NCBI GenBank assembly: GCA_018296165.2
Contig: JACKQL020000027.1
Coordinates: 372,001 to 436,000 of the forward strand
Origin: Termitomyces sp. T153
Taxonomy: Eukaryota; Basidiomycota; Agaricomycetes; Agaricales; Lyophyllaceae
Length of the DNA stretch: 64,000 nucleotides
Direction of reading: 5' to 3'
Of this stretch, positions 23,773 to 36,237 are shown piece by piece. A program made the position numbers and the translations under genes. The notes beneath the pieces are model-generated. The model was not told where the DNA came from. It saw only the letters and a program-made list of their open reading frames with translations, and did not search any database. The number at the start of each line of letters is the position of its first letter. Position 1 is the first letter of the stretch.

Positions 23773-26079
23773 ATGGACCAGGCTACAATTTCTCAAGGAC
23801 AGCTCCGCCATAGACTAGGTATTCCACCGAATTTCAGGATCCCTAATGATTTCAACGAGCGTCCTGTGAAGAACGTGAGTGATGGGCTCACTTGGGCGCT
23901 TAAGAGCTTTGCTGTTTGTTGAATCTTTACATGTTCCCAGGTATTGCCGCCAGCAGCGAACAAGCCGACAGATGCAGAATTCTTCAGGATCAACAATCAA
24001 GGCAAGCGGATGCCGAATCCTTTTTTTCTCAAGGACCATTTCTTCCGCGAAGGTCGTCTTACGGAGGAACAGGCGCTGTTCATTGTAGAGCATGCGAAGG
24101 AGTTGTTGTCGAGTGAACCAAATATGGTAGATGTTAAGAGTCCTGTGACAAGTGAGTATACGCGTTATATCCTTTAGTGTCTAGGTCTGATACCTCCAAA
24201 GTATGTGGTGATATTCATGGTCAATATGTGCGCCCAATGTTATATAAACTATCAATTAATTGATATCATGCGCAGTACGACCTGATGAAGCTTTTTGAAG
24301 TTGGCGGCACCCTTGAAGAGAATACTTATTTATTTTTAGGCGACTATGTTGACCGCGGATGTTTTGGCATTGAGGTATTCCTTACATCCTTATACTCTCA
24401 TTCAACTCCATTTTCATTTTGATTCAGTGTCTGTTGTACTTGTATAGCCTCAAACTCTGGTTTCCGAAAAAGTTTGTTCTACTACGGGGTAACCACGAAT
24501 GTCGACATCTCACAGAGTACTTCACATTCAAACGTGAATGTAAACGTTCATTTTCTCGAGTTTTTATTCTACTTATCTCCCTTAGGTCTCCACAAATACT
24601 CGGAACGCTTGTACGAAGCGTGTATCCAGTCATTCTGTGCACTACCTGTGACAGCAATGGTGGACGGACGCTTTTTCTGCGTTCATGGTGGTATATCACC
24701 AGAACTAATCAAGATCAGCGATATTGAGAAGGTGCCTAGTTTCTCCTCAATCTTCTCCATAGACTGATTCCTTAAAAGATAAATCGCTTCCAAGAGCCTG
24801 GTAGTCATGGACTCTTGTGTGACCTCTTATGGGCTGACCCAATAGCGAATTACGATGAGGTCGATCCCTCCAAGTTACCGAGGGATTCGTTCGTGCACAA
24901 TGAAACGCGAGGTTGCTCTTACAATTTCACGTCAGTTCAACTGTTGCTGATGTCTCATTGACTGACATTGATACAGATACACGGCCTCTTGTCAATTCCT
25001 TGAACGCAATGGACTACTAGGTATAATACGAGGGCATGAAGCTCAAGATGCAGGGTTAGTTGTGCTTTCTGGTTCGATAACTGATACTGTTAACTCTCGG
25101 CTGGTAGTTATACTATGCATCGCAAAACGCCAGCAAAGAAGTTCCCTTCCGTCATCACAATTTTCTCTGCTCCCAATTACCTTGATGTCTACCATAACCG
25201 TGGTGCTGTACTCAAATACTCAAACAAGAACATCACTATTCGTCAATTCAACTGCAGTAACCATCCTTACTGGCTACCCAACTTCGTAGACGCGTTCACA
25301 TGGAGTTTACCCTTTGTGGGTGCCAAGAGTGCGTCGTCTCCTAACATGTCGCAGTTATATCGCTGACAAACTCGTTGTCATGGCTTGCTTCAGTTACGGA
25401 CATGTTGCTTGCTGTTTTGAGTGTATGTAGTCAGGAAGAATTGTCAGAAGTGGACAGTGAAAGCGGTGATGAGGCGATTGGTGGTATCGAGCCCGGTATG
25501 ACACCCGCAGAGATACAAAAACGGCGTCAGGAGATCAAGAACAAGATCATGGCGATCGGTAAGATGCAGAAAGTCTTCCAGATGCTCCGGTTCGTAACGA
25601 CTTTTTCGTGTCAACCAAGACCTTCTGACGAGAAACCTATGGCAACAGAGACGAGTCAGAGAATGCGACGGAGCTCCAGTTCGACAATGATCCGGTGCGT
25701 AGTGAAGGACTCAGTGTTCAGGGCACGAGAATGGGACAGTCGATTCGCTCCTTTGACCACGCGTACGTAGTATCGCAAAACTGGTATCATCTAGGTTGCC
25801 TAACTTATCTTCCCTTGCAGACGGCGCATCGATCTGCAGAACGAACGATTGCCAGAGTTCACTGTACCGTCGCCGACGGCGACGATGTTCCCTGTGTCCA
25901 GTATGCGGCGGGCGAGTATGGACGCAGAGGGGATGACAATGGAATATATGATTAAAAAGACATTGGAGGCGGAAGGGGATGATGAGGGCGGTGTGGTTGA
26001 GAAGATTGCTGATAGAATCGCGAGAGGACGGAGAATGACAAGTCCTCCGTCGGGTTTGAAGAGGCATGGTACGGCGTGA
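23773..26079 (+). CDS. CNA1: Calcineurin catalytic subunit A (PP2B serine/threonine phosphatase)
   Basis: Ca2+/calmodulin-activated phosphatase acting with the regulatory subunit CnB; in fungi it controls stress response and growth through Crz1-type factors. Twelve exons (introns 46-66 bp; exon 3 only 26 bp, 24202-24227) give 571 residues. Metal-binding motifs are intact: GDIHG (residues 107-111), GDYVDRG (135-141) and RGNHEC (166-171). The CnB-binding helix ([10 protein letters not shown]) lies near residue 375, the calmodulin-binding segment ([15 protein letters not shown]) near 430-445, and the autoinhibitory segment ([17 protein letters not shown]) near 475-490. The tail is rich in Ser, Met and charged residues. 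The start at 23773 has A at -3; 23728 is an in-frame alternative. All catalytic residues I can check are present. Confidence 0.96.
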
Positions 26080-26342
26080 GGGTCTTGAGGGTTACACTGG
26101 CTATCGGGCTATCTATACTTTTGGTTAACTCCGGACAATATTCATTTATCGTGACGGGTTAGTGATGACACGTGTGTCCTTACATGTATTTTATTGTAAT
26201 GCACGTTTTATACGATTTTCTGCGCTGCGATTGTAAGTTCCATCCGACATGCATTGGAAAGTGCTACGTCACAATTATGGCAGCTTTACCCTAGAAACAA
26301 TATAGTACAAAAAACTTCTCCAGCTAAACCTCGTGGGGTTGC

Positions 26343-28782
26343 TTAAACCTTGGGAACGGCTCGGATGCTGAGCCAAAGAATAAGAACTTTAGAAGGACTC
26401 GGAAACAAGAGTTCTGACTTACGTGCCAGCCTTAACAACTTGGTCAATGACACTGATGCTAGAAGCCGACCCGGCCGTTGGGCAGGTGAGCTCTGTAGGC
26501 TTAGTGAGTGACGCGCTGGCCAGAGAAGAGTTGACAGCAAGAGAACGCTTCTGATTGTTGAAACATTTCTGATATTAGTGCGTCAGCGCAAGAGTCACTA
26601 GTGACGAGAAAGAGAGAATAACCTCAAAGAGCTCAAACGTTTTGTTAAACAGCGACACTTGGGTGTTCTCGTCGAAGAGACCGAAGAAGTCAGCGTCCGC
26701 ACCAGCATTCACGTCTAAACCGACGGTGACATTGAAGCAACCCCCAAGGGAAGCACCGGAGTCCTCGAGAAAAACAGTAGTACTCGAGTTAGCTGAACTA
26801 GCAACAGAGGATGTCACGGCAGCAGTTGGTTCAACAGTAGATTCCCCAGAAACTGTGACGGGAGCAAAATCTTTCACCGTAGGTGAGTCTACAGCGACGA
26901 GAGCGGCACGACGCATGTAGCGACCAATGGTCCTGGGTCCCTCGCGCTTCGCCTCATCGACGGTGACACTAGTCTGAGATGTACCTTCGAGAGAAAGGTC
27001 CATCTCCGCAAAGGCATCGAGATTGAGGAAGATGCCGGTACCGAATTTGTGCGCGGATACGGACAAATTGAGGGAAGGAATAAGGTGGGCTTGGACATTT
27101 CCTGTGGCTTTGACAGAGGGAGAAACGGAGAGTTTCAACGCTGACAAAGACAAAGCAACCTGGGGTTGATATGATGCTAGAATCGCAGGTACAAGACTTA
27201 CGGGTATCATCGATAGCAAATGAATTTGAGTTTCCCGCAGTCCCTGTCTTATCGTCAGGGAAGACCAATTCAGCGTTGTCAAAGTGATAGTTAAGGCCGA
27301 CAGTCATGTCTGCCTCGAGATCGAGCTCAGCAGATACCTGTCCATTGACTTCAAAAGTTGGCCCAATTGTGAACACCCTGTCCGACTATCAAATTGAATG
27401 TAGTTGGAATCGTGCCACAAACGTACCCTCTGAAGTTTAATTCAGGGATTCCGACTGGCCCAAAAATTGGCAGCTTGCGTTCAAGAGTACCCTGGAGTTC
27501 AAGGCATAAATAATCACTGCCCGTTGACTTACAATAGAAAACAACGCACAGAAGCAGTGGCCTTCATTGTCACGGAACTATCGATATCGCCGCTCATCCC
27601 TAAGGATACGTTGAGAAGTTGTCTACGTCGTCTTCTACATTGAGGAATGACCACTCACTGATGATCATAGCGAAATCGTTCACCCTAAACGGGAAAAATC
27701 TGCCAGACGCAGCAACCCCAAAAATTGCGGCAACAGTGGCATTCGCATTAGCGTCAACAGTCAGGGAGGCTGTATTGGGTGGGCACGACACCGATTCGTT
27801 GAAAAGGTTGACGGTCCTGTCAATACCGAACGGTTGAGGACTCAGTGACTTGTTAAAGTTAAACGTATCAAGGTTCTTGATGGCTGGATAAGATGTGAGA
27901 AAGTAATACTCATAGTATATGTAGATGGGATAAACCGACAGTCAATGGCGTTGCCAACAAAGCCGGTAAGATCGCGCTCAACATTTCCATTCATGCTGGA
28001 AATGTCAATATCAGCAGAAGCTCCCTTGACGTTGGCGCCTTGGACAGCAAAGTTGACTGGGCCAGCCCTTTTGTACAATAGTTGCGCGTTAGAAATCTGA
28101 TTACAAAGGACATTGGAGATACTTACTTGGACGGATCAACAGCAGAGAAGTTGGTATCGAGAGTAAGAGCTTTGACCTGAGGTCGGCTGTCATTGCGTCG
28201 AACGATCTTCCCTGAAATAGACTCCGGAATGGATTGATCGTCAGGAATCCAAGCACGAGCCACGCGAGCAAAGGCATTCTTTCCACACTGTTGAATATTA
28301 TCATAAACAATTGGAGAATGGATCATCTGTCTATACGCACAGATTCAGGTAAGCGAACGATCTTTCCTTCGGCTCCCGAACCTTCATAGAGGTGGGAACA
28401 ACCAGCAGCCACGGGATCGTCGTTGTTGCAGACAAGACGAACATCCTGCGCAAGTTCATCGGACGAGCACGAGCAGTTGATGATGTTCCATCCTGCGGCC
28501 ACCGTGATGTCTGATATGGCGTCCCGAGAGCCCCACTGATCTACTCTTGAACACGATTGATATAAGCAGAGGGATGGCGACACTCACAATTTTCAGTGAT
28601 CCAGACGAACTCTCGGTAGAATCAGGAAGATCTATGTTAAAGTGTCATTTGGCTTCTGGCAGTTGTCTTCACTGGATCTTACCATAGGAGCAGACGCCGG
28701 AAAGGCACGGCTTACTCCAATCATTCAATGCCTGGACAGCAGCAACAGCAAGAGAAACGAAAAGAAAAATTGAAGAGAACAT
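26343..28782 (-). CDS. Secreted protein of unknown function
   Basis: About twelve exons on the minus strand. The product starts with a clear signal peptide (MFSSIFLFVSLAVAAVQA), then a Cys-containing region (exons 28588-28782 and 28341-28535: CSCSSDE, CNND, GCSHLYEG), a basic RRN site near residue 100, and a long beta-rich middle with repeated short hydrophobic/polar strands and N-glycosylation sequons. A Ser/Thr-rich segment (about 26790-26870) precedes a final conserved-looking CFNVTVGLDVNAGADADF block. It ends VIDQVVKAGT-IRAVPKV at 26343. The layout resembles a family common in Agaricomycete secretomes that I cannot name with certainty; no catalytic motif is visible. Splicing at 27600-27660 is unresolved: no standard donor/acceptor pair keeps the expected frame there. 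It converges with CNA1 (264 bp between stops). Confidence 0.8.
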
Positions 28783-31778
28783 GGTAAATCCAAGTGTGCC
28801 TCGATAAAAAAACTAACAGAACGAATAAAAAACGCGGACGAGACTCAACAAAAGATGACCAGTCGTCCGCTGAATAGAAAGAGATACGATGATGTGAAGG
28901 GAATGAAGCTTCAGTCTCGATTGGCGCGCAATTTATACGCACTCAGTAATCTGGTTGATCTACGAAAGGATAGAAAATCTATGCCGTGGTTGCCAATAGC
29001 ATATTTCCAACATACAGGAGATAGAAAATCTTGGCAAATGGCCGTGCATAAACGTCTGCCTAGTGTTGCAAGGTACTGCATCGCCCGACGCGAGGCATCA
29101 TGATGCGGATAGCTATAGCTGATGGGGTTTTGGCTGGGTTTGGGCGATTTCCAATTCTGGACATGATTACCGCGCATGTCATGCAGCCAGTCGAGTGTCA
29201 ATGTATCAAAAACTTGTGCTTGGAGTGGTCGATGTCTAGAGAAATTGCAGAATTCCCGGGAGCTGCAGGAGTCGTCGAAGGGGCTGTAGAAGAGGCGGTG
29301 GGGGGTGCGAACGAGTTGACACGTCTGAGAAGCTCCTGCATCATCGATTGAAGCGCCTGTTTGAACTCCTCGTGCGTGATGGGCGTGTCAGATGTCGACA
29401 TCGTAGGCGCCGGGTTGCTGGTCGGTGCTGGAGTTGCTCTGGAAAAACGACTCTGGGAGGTTCAATGCTTAAATTAGATCTGGCCAAAAAATGCGTGACA
29501 TAGTGTATCGTAAAATATCGATCGTGCGCTGCGAGCGCAGCGCGAGACGACGAGAACTATCAATGAAGGCTTTACCAGCGAGCGGAGTGTGAGACGACAA
29601 AGTCATTTCGAACGTTGCTCGCCGGATGTAGAGACTTGTGATAAAGTGACGGGAAGAATGAGGTACAAACGATGATCTTATCTATGCCCAAATTAACCGT
29701 GAGCAACACATCACATATCCCTAAACGGCAATGTGCCTTCAACGCACACTAATGTTGTGTATGGACATCAGCACTTCCTCGACCCGACCAACAAGCCAGC
29801 CAACTTCATAAACTTCTCGAGGGCACGACAACAACCTGCCCGCATTTCGACTGCCCTTCGTCAGGTGGTCATCGTCGTCATTAGTAGTGATTACTTACTT
29901 ACCTCGGTCCTCCCGTTGTCATTATCGCCATCATCAGTGCCATCGCTACCGCGGCATCCTCAATGTCCGTTGGCGTTGCCGATTGCGACGTTGCTCGTGA
30001 TCTCAAGGTGCAAGACTGGCAACGAGCATGATTACATTAGGTTTGTCATATGGTGAGAAACTAGTTGCATTCGTCGTTATCATATTCGTGCTCATATCTC
30101 CATTCACAAGGTATTATGCTACATCAGATACGATTGTGATTGAACATCTAACCTATACCTATATCTTTCACGAGTATATTTTCCGCCCTTTTCGAGGAAG
30201 ACCTGATCTTCTGTCCAGACACTCATCATCACATGCTCAATGTCGCGGGAAAAAAGAGTACATTATCGACTTCCATCTCTATGCAAGAAGCGATGAGATA
30301 TCCGCAATTGTAGTTGAGCCCGGTTTCAGGCTCATTTCGCGGCATGCTATGTGGTCGTGATCTGGACAATGTTTGAGTGCTGGTCTTCGAGTTGATCAGA
30401 TAGATACATTCACAAATCATCAATCTCTGTCAAACGTTGTCGGCGCTGATTACAAATTTGACTCCGTGACTTCGGGTTTCACAAGATGATGTTAATGATC
30501 AATTTCCGAATTGGGAGCCTGTTGGGGGGTCATAGAATTGTCCCCTGGAAAATGTACCAGGTTCATCCACCTGACATGCAAACTGCAAAGCCACGGTGAC
30601 TTGATAAATACCGGAGTGTGGCGTAAACTTCGTTTGTGTTGAGTTTGCAGAAATCCTTCAATATAAGCTATATAGGATAATGATCCTTCCACCGCCGAAT
30701 CTCATTGTCAAAATGTCAAATGCGCCCACAAAGCGCCCAGCGACACATAGCACCGCGTGATGCGCGAAGAAATTGTGCATAGGGATCACCTCGTGATCAT
30801 CATGAGAAAAGCTGAGACAATCGGGAATTCTCCATAAAAGATTTGTGCCTGCAGTTCAGTGAGGTACACAATGATTGATGAACAGCCCGAAATATAGTAC
30901 GCCTTTCTAGGGCTTTTTTTAAATTTCGAAAAGACACTCCAGTCGGATCACGTGACGCAGCTATGTAGTGCATATATTCCCAGCATATGGGGCCGTGACC
31001 AATGAACTATGTAGTTGCGACCCCGGCGGACCGCGCCGGTAATATCGATCAATTAATCAACCAAGTGATCAACTCAGCGAAATTCCCTCACAAAAAGAGA
31101 TCCAATTTTTTAGTTCGGCTCAGTTTTGCTCGTCCCTTCTTTCCGCTTGCAACGCCAGATGCTGCCAAATGATTATCGATTAGTGGCAGTTTTCCGCTGT
31201 GTGTTCATTTCATCCAGTCTCGGCACTACATTATGTACATAGTATTACGTCAGTGCACTGCAAAATGATCACGTAAAAACTCCTTATCAAGAATGGCTTC
31301 AAAATATGTACTTACGTCGAGAATACTAAGCATCATGTCACCGTTGAGATGCAGTTGTTACATATGAGGAAACCATGTGTGGCTCGATAGACCTTGATAG
31401 CTAAACGAGGACCACAATCTAGTAAGATGCTTATTCGCATTGTACATGAGTCATGGGTATTACATTATATCAGCGGCCACTGGGAAGGCGTACCCCTCCA
31501 AAAGGGTGATCATCATCTTTGCAATGCGCATGATGTCAAATCTCAAGGTGATGGGAGGTCCGAGGAGGCGTGACAGTTCGTTACTCCAGAAAAGTGACCT
31601 GGGCGTTATCCTTCATGGGTATCAGGTCAATCCGCCGGTTTGGAATATTTACTAATATGATGACAAAGAATTAACAACCTGAAGAGCAGGTCGCCGGCCG
31701 CGTGAAGAGAGTATCCAAGAAAAAGAAGAGGCCTTTATCGGCCACTTCTTGCAGTGCAACAGGTCAATCTTCAGGCAA
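28783..31778. other. Long intergenic region
   Basis: No multi-exon gene could be supported. It contains the divergent promoter of the secreted-protein gene (near 28790-28900), one short minus-strand frame (29198-29401, listed separately) and scattered stretches without coding signal. CpG content is normal, so it is not part of the decayed TE blocks. Confidence 0.45.
29198..29401 (-). CDS. Possible small protein, 67 residues
   Basis: A single open frame, MSTSDTPITHEEFKQAL followed by an amphipathic helix-like stretch and a Thr/Ala/Pro-rich region. The composition is protein-like and the start context is reasonable, but it is short, has no recognised domain and could be chance. It could be the first exon of a larger gene whose later exons I could not find. 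Confidence 0.25.
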   Translation of the reverse strand: MSTSDTPITHEEFKQALQSMMQELLRRVNSFAPPTASSTAPSTTPAAPGNSAISLDIDHSKHKFLIH

Positions 31779-33817
31779 TTACCAATTACCAGTATGCCAA
31801 GGTTCCTGGATGGATCTTCTGAATACGTTTGACAAGAAATTCTGACGTGACCATGAGACTGTTGTCGTCGCAAAGATAAGAGATGCCTTACTCATGAGGA
31901 CGTTTTTTTCGGAGAATTTTGTCATCTGCGACAAGATAGAATGGAGCAATGTAGACCATTGCGATTGTGGTCTGCTTTCCATGGTTGCAGAATCCGGCCC
32001 AAAGAGCTCGCGTATGAATACTTCGCTTGCTACTGTCCAAAGTACCTGGAGGGACGATAGTTCAAATAAGATTCCGGCAATGAACGGATGTATCAACTCA
32101 CTCCGACGATAGGATCAACTCGAATGGAGCTCATGGGTTGTATGCTATGTGTCAGGACAGCGATTGCCTGAGCGGCTGCAAGAGTCTTCTGCCTGGACCG
32201 CGTTTCGCCTTTCTGAAGAAGTGGGAGATGTAGTTTGATGGTGGCAGCGTGGATCATCATTTGCGTCATCAAAAGAGTGTCCGTTTCCGAAGGTGTTACG
32301 TCCATTCGATCAACCATAGGGAACTGACTTTGGAATTGGTCAATGACAGCTTCGAGTCGGCTTATTTCGGATGGTCTCTGGTCGGAGGCTTCGGGATTGG
32401 ACGCGTAAATGGTCGCTTGTTCTAAGAGGACAGCAGCTTTTGCATGGAGGGCCATAATTGAAAACCCTTCAATGTTTGTGCTGTCTAGAAATCCTTTGAT
32501 AGTGCCGCTGCTCACCGATGGGAGCAGTTGCTAGTACTTTTACTGAGTTCGCGAGCAATAGGCAAGAAAGAAATACCAACTCACTAACTGATATTCGAAC
32601 GTATCCATGGGCCAAGGTGTGTCTACTCCGATTGTTTGAAGGTCGTAGAACATAGAATGAGACTCCTGGATTGCAATCCAGGTGTTATTGAGAATAAGGA
32701 CAGCCCAAAATGCGTCAACCCGTTCGCCTTCTTCAATGTCATCAACAGCTTTCGGTAGAGGGGATGACGGTTGTGGCGGTGAGCTTCGGGACGTTGACGA
32801 GAAGATGGCAGGTCCAATAGGAGTGCGGATCCGGTGGAAACCAGACGACAAGCAGAGAGAAACGGCAGCATTTGCATGGTAGTTCCCAGCTAAGACCTTT
32901 CCGTTCATTAAATAGTAATACGAAAGGAGTACTTCGGTTTGAATGCCCTGAATGATCTTATGTGGGTGCGAACAGGACAAATCTTTTGAGAGATGGTGAA
33001 GAGAATTCCTAAGAAAAGCCTTTTCATCACAGCCATCATGTGGAGAAGGTGCAAGGTAAGTTCCCCATAGGTAGATTGCATTAAGAAGGGCAGGTGTTGG
33101 GCGAGAATAATGTCCAATCTGCTGAGGTTCAATGAAAGATGGATGGAATCGTTCTACGTTCAAGAAAAATCCAAAGCGAGAGGAGTATTGGTAGAAGATG
33201 TTAATTCTGTCTCCTTGTCAGCAGATCAGAGTCGAATCCGTGAAATGACCCACAAAGTGAGCCTTATGTCCACTGGAGGCTCTTGTACGGGGGATGCAGA
33301 AGCTGATTTCAAGCGGGAGCCCCGAGAGGACGATGGCTGAGAGAGCGGAGAACTGTGAGCTATGTGATATCAGAAAAGATCAAGTTTTCAGGTGATAAGC
33401 CAACGTACCAGAAGGTAGAGTTGGAGCGGTTTTTGTTTTGACTCTCGGTGGAGAAGCACCATTATAAGGACTCTGAAGACGAGCTTCAGTTGGTTTGCTC
33501 TTGTTCTCGAGCTGGCGGATACGGTTCTGCAAGTACGAAATTCTATCCTCTAGTATCTCCGTCTGAGTTGGACCGCTACTAGGATACTCGCAATCTTCGA
33601 AAGCCCCGTTGGATCGCGCACATTGGCCACAAGATGGGCGATCCCCATCACATTTCTAGAGGTCAATCGTGCATAAATAATCATCTAACTACAGTTAACA
33701 AAGGAGCAGCTCACAATCTTTCGTCGCCTAAAATAATACAACATGACTGTCAGTGCATGTTAATTAGTGAAACGGAAATGCAGACCTGCAATTGATACAA
33801 GCTTTGCCTTTCAACAT
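31779..33817 (-). CDS. Zn2Cys6 fungal-specific transcription factor
   Basis: Eight exons (33786-33817, 33715-33727, 33409-33655, 33254-33359, 32585-33206, 32102-32530, 31892-32045, 31779-31858) give 560 residues. Residues 7-37 form the binuclear zinc cluster (C-x2-C-x6-C-x6-C-x2-C-x9-C; ACINCRRRKIKCDGD), assembled across three exons, the second only 13 bp. A short coiled coil follows (ILEDRISYLQNRIRQLEN), then the fungal-specific regulatory domain (FGFFLNVERFHP, LLSYYYLMNGKVLAGNYHANAAVSLCLSSG, VDAFWAVL). The protein should bind CGG-type sites in the nucleus. Its target pathway cannot be told from sequence, and the neighbours do not form an obvious metabolic cluster. Start chosen because it is the only ATG in frame before the zinc cluster. 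Confidence 0.9.
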
Positions 33818-34798
33818 CGTTGCTGCTTTGGAAAGACTAAAGTTCGGATTGGTTATGCACAAGGATTTTCAGACCAAGCCGTTCTCAGAAGTCCAGCTTG
33901 TATATTATACCTCATTTTGTCATCGGCAGTTGTGTGGAGCCCGATTTGGATACAACGCCATTTATCTCAATCAGACTAGACTAGCTCTGATTGAACGAAA
34001 AATAATCTGATGGGTATGTGTTTCGAGAAAGTGAGCCGAAAGAGTCGTAATGGACGTCTTTGCCGATGCATATGTACATAGAATGAATCTACACAAAAAA
34101 AATCGTCAGTAACCTCTCTTCATACATATCGGCAATTAAATAACCTGCAATTTTATACCTATAATGTGTACTTACCAGCCAAAAAGAATAACAATAACCT
34201 ACATTTAGCCGCGAATTCCCCGATGTTGTACTCCGCGACGGTGGAGCTTGGCTTGAGCTTGGCTGATAATTGGGGCGCGCTTGTCAAGACTTGTCACGTG
34301 GGAGTCATGATACCTCCTCATGGGGATCAGTACTTGGGCCATTTTGTCTTGCTCTCCAAGTCGGTCCTTGCAATAAATACCAAGGTCTTACCGATTGTAC
34401 GATTTTGAGACGAGCCATCATGGTCGAAAATCACTAGAAGGTTACTTCCGCGTGTTTTATCAGCTCGCTTCACAGTTTTGGCGGTGTGGGCTCTTCTCGT
34501 AATCATGCAAAGATAAGAGCCCACCAGAAAGTCGAGGCATTAAAACAAGACTGTTCAACAGCGGATAGTGTCAAAGCATGAGATATGTAGATATGTGATG
34601 GCTTTTTCCTTGAAGGTTGAAGACTGGCCAAGTATTGCCATAGAAAATCAGAAATATAACGAAAAGAATGCGAGAAAATACAAGGGACATTACATACATA
34701 CAGTGAGGGTGCATCCGAGTCAAATCGAGTACAGAATCTCAACGCGTGAAAAAATTCAAGGGTATGTAAATGAGAGGAAACAAAAGGTCGTGCGTCTC
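33818..34798. other. Intergenic region
   Basis: AT-rich sequence between the start of the zinc-cluster gene and the 3' end of the hydrolase gene. No supportable gene or RNA. Confidence 0.45.
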
Positions 34799-36237
34799 CT
34801 AGGCCTTCTCCCCAGGTTCAGGTGCGCAAACACTCTCTACAAACTTTTCTACAGCAGGCCAGTATCCGGTCTGTACACAAGTATCATCTGACCTCCAATC
34901 AGAAGCACCCGCGAAAGATGTTCGGTGAAACACTTACTATGACCGCCATACGGAAATTCCACGAATTTCGCATGTTCCAGGCCTACCTTATATTCTCGAC
35001 CGCCAGAAGTTTTTGTTTCACCACGTCTTGCGACGACCTCCCACAATGCGTGCATATGTGCCTGAGGAACCAGGTCGTCTTTTACACCACTGAGCATGAG
35101 GATAGGAGTTGATAGAGGAATCAGGGGAACTTTTGAAGCAGAATCCCATTTCTGATGGCATAAAAAGGAAAAAGGTCCAAGAGCAGGAAGAACATTGGGA
35201 ATCAATTTTGGTAGAGATGTGAAGGTATTTTCAAGGATAAGGGCATGGATCTAAAAAGAAATTGTAGTTCGAATGATAATCGATAAACTTTGATACAAGA
35301 CAGCAGGTCAATACCTTAGTTGGATTACGACTTGCAAGATCTATTGAAACAGCTCCACCGATAGATTGTCCGTAGAGAATCTTCAGAAGTCAGTCGCATG
35401 ATTACTCAGGTATGCCAAGGATATAATTCACGATTTTTGTTTGAGCGAACACTGGGTGTGTTGTCAAAAAATCAAGACCAGTTTGAGCATCGATTTTCAG
35501 GCCTAGTTGGATGGATATTTTAAACAAGACAGCTAGAAAATCGGGAGGAAAAAGCCACCTGCTTCTGAAGGAGAGCCTTCAGATAATCCGTATCTAGACA
35601 GAACTTGAGCTATCAAATGAATCGAAGTATACATTTTTGGGGCTCACCCTCGGTATGACATCATCAACACATTACACCGCATCTTGAGGTAGAATATTTT
35701 TGCCAAAGGTACTCTATGACCGTGATTACCACCATTTCCATGAAACATGATGACAGTCGGTCGAGTAGCTGCAAACTATTGACAATCTTGAGTTCAAAAA
35801 TACCTGTCATGGGATGTGAGCAACCTCATCGTCGGTTATTGTATTGGCGTCCGCTGCCTGCACCAGCTTTTTCTGCGGGAGAAGATAGCACCTCAGTGAA
35901 ATGTCATCTGGTGTAACCAGTGTGAGGTCTTCGTAGGGTATTCCGTCGGGCCTTGGCACGTCTACACCCTGGTTATATATACTGAACACTTCTCTCGTCA
36001 CAATCACATCACTCACCAGTTCGCGAGCCCGGAGGAAAGGCTGAAGGATATATCAAGTAGTTTTGTCCATACCAGAGGAGCCCGGCACCTATAGGAATGA
36101 GCTCAGTTGCCTGTTTACGCTCTCAGAATTTGCGACACACCAACAGTCGATAACGTTGCTACTGTAGCGAGTACTCCCTTCCACAAAGATATATAAGAAA
36201 GTGGGCAAACGTCGGAGGAAGATAGATACCTTTGCAT
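34799..36237 (-). CDS. bem46: Alpha/beta hydrolase, BEM46/ABHD13 family
   Basis: A membrane-anchored serine-hydrolase-type protein; fungal relatives sit at the ER and plasma membrane and affect polarity, but the substrate is unknown. Exons read from an N-terminal membrane segment (LWKGVLATVATLSTVG joined to AGLLWYGQNYLIYPSAFPPGSRT) through VTPDDISLRCYLLP, the oxyanion motif MFHGNGGN, MSYRGYGLSEG, the nucleophile elbow GQSIGGA, the acid in VKDDLVP and the catalytic histidine in YGGHND-TCVQTGYW, ending PGEKA. All triad positions are present. First exons are about 36141-36237 and 36017-36088; the start is uncertain, and an upstream in-frame ATG lies at 36333. One intron near 35790-35845 uses a weak donor (GTTGCT). 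Confidence 0.87.
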
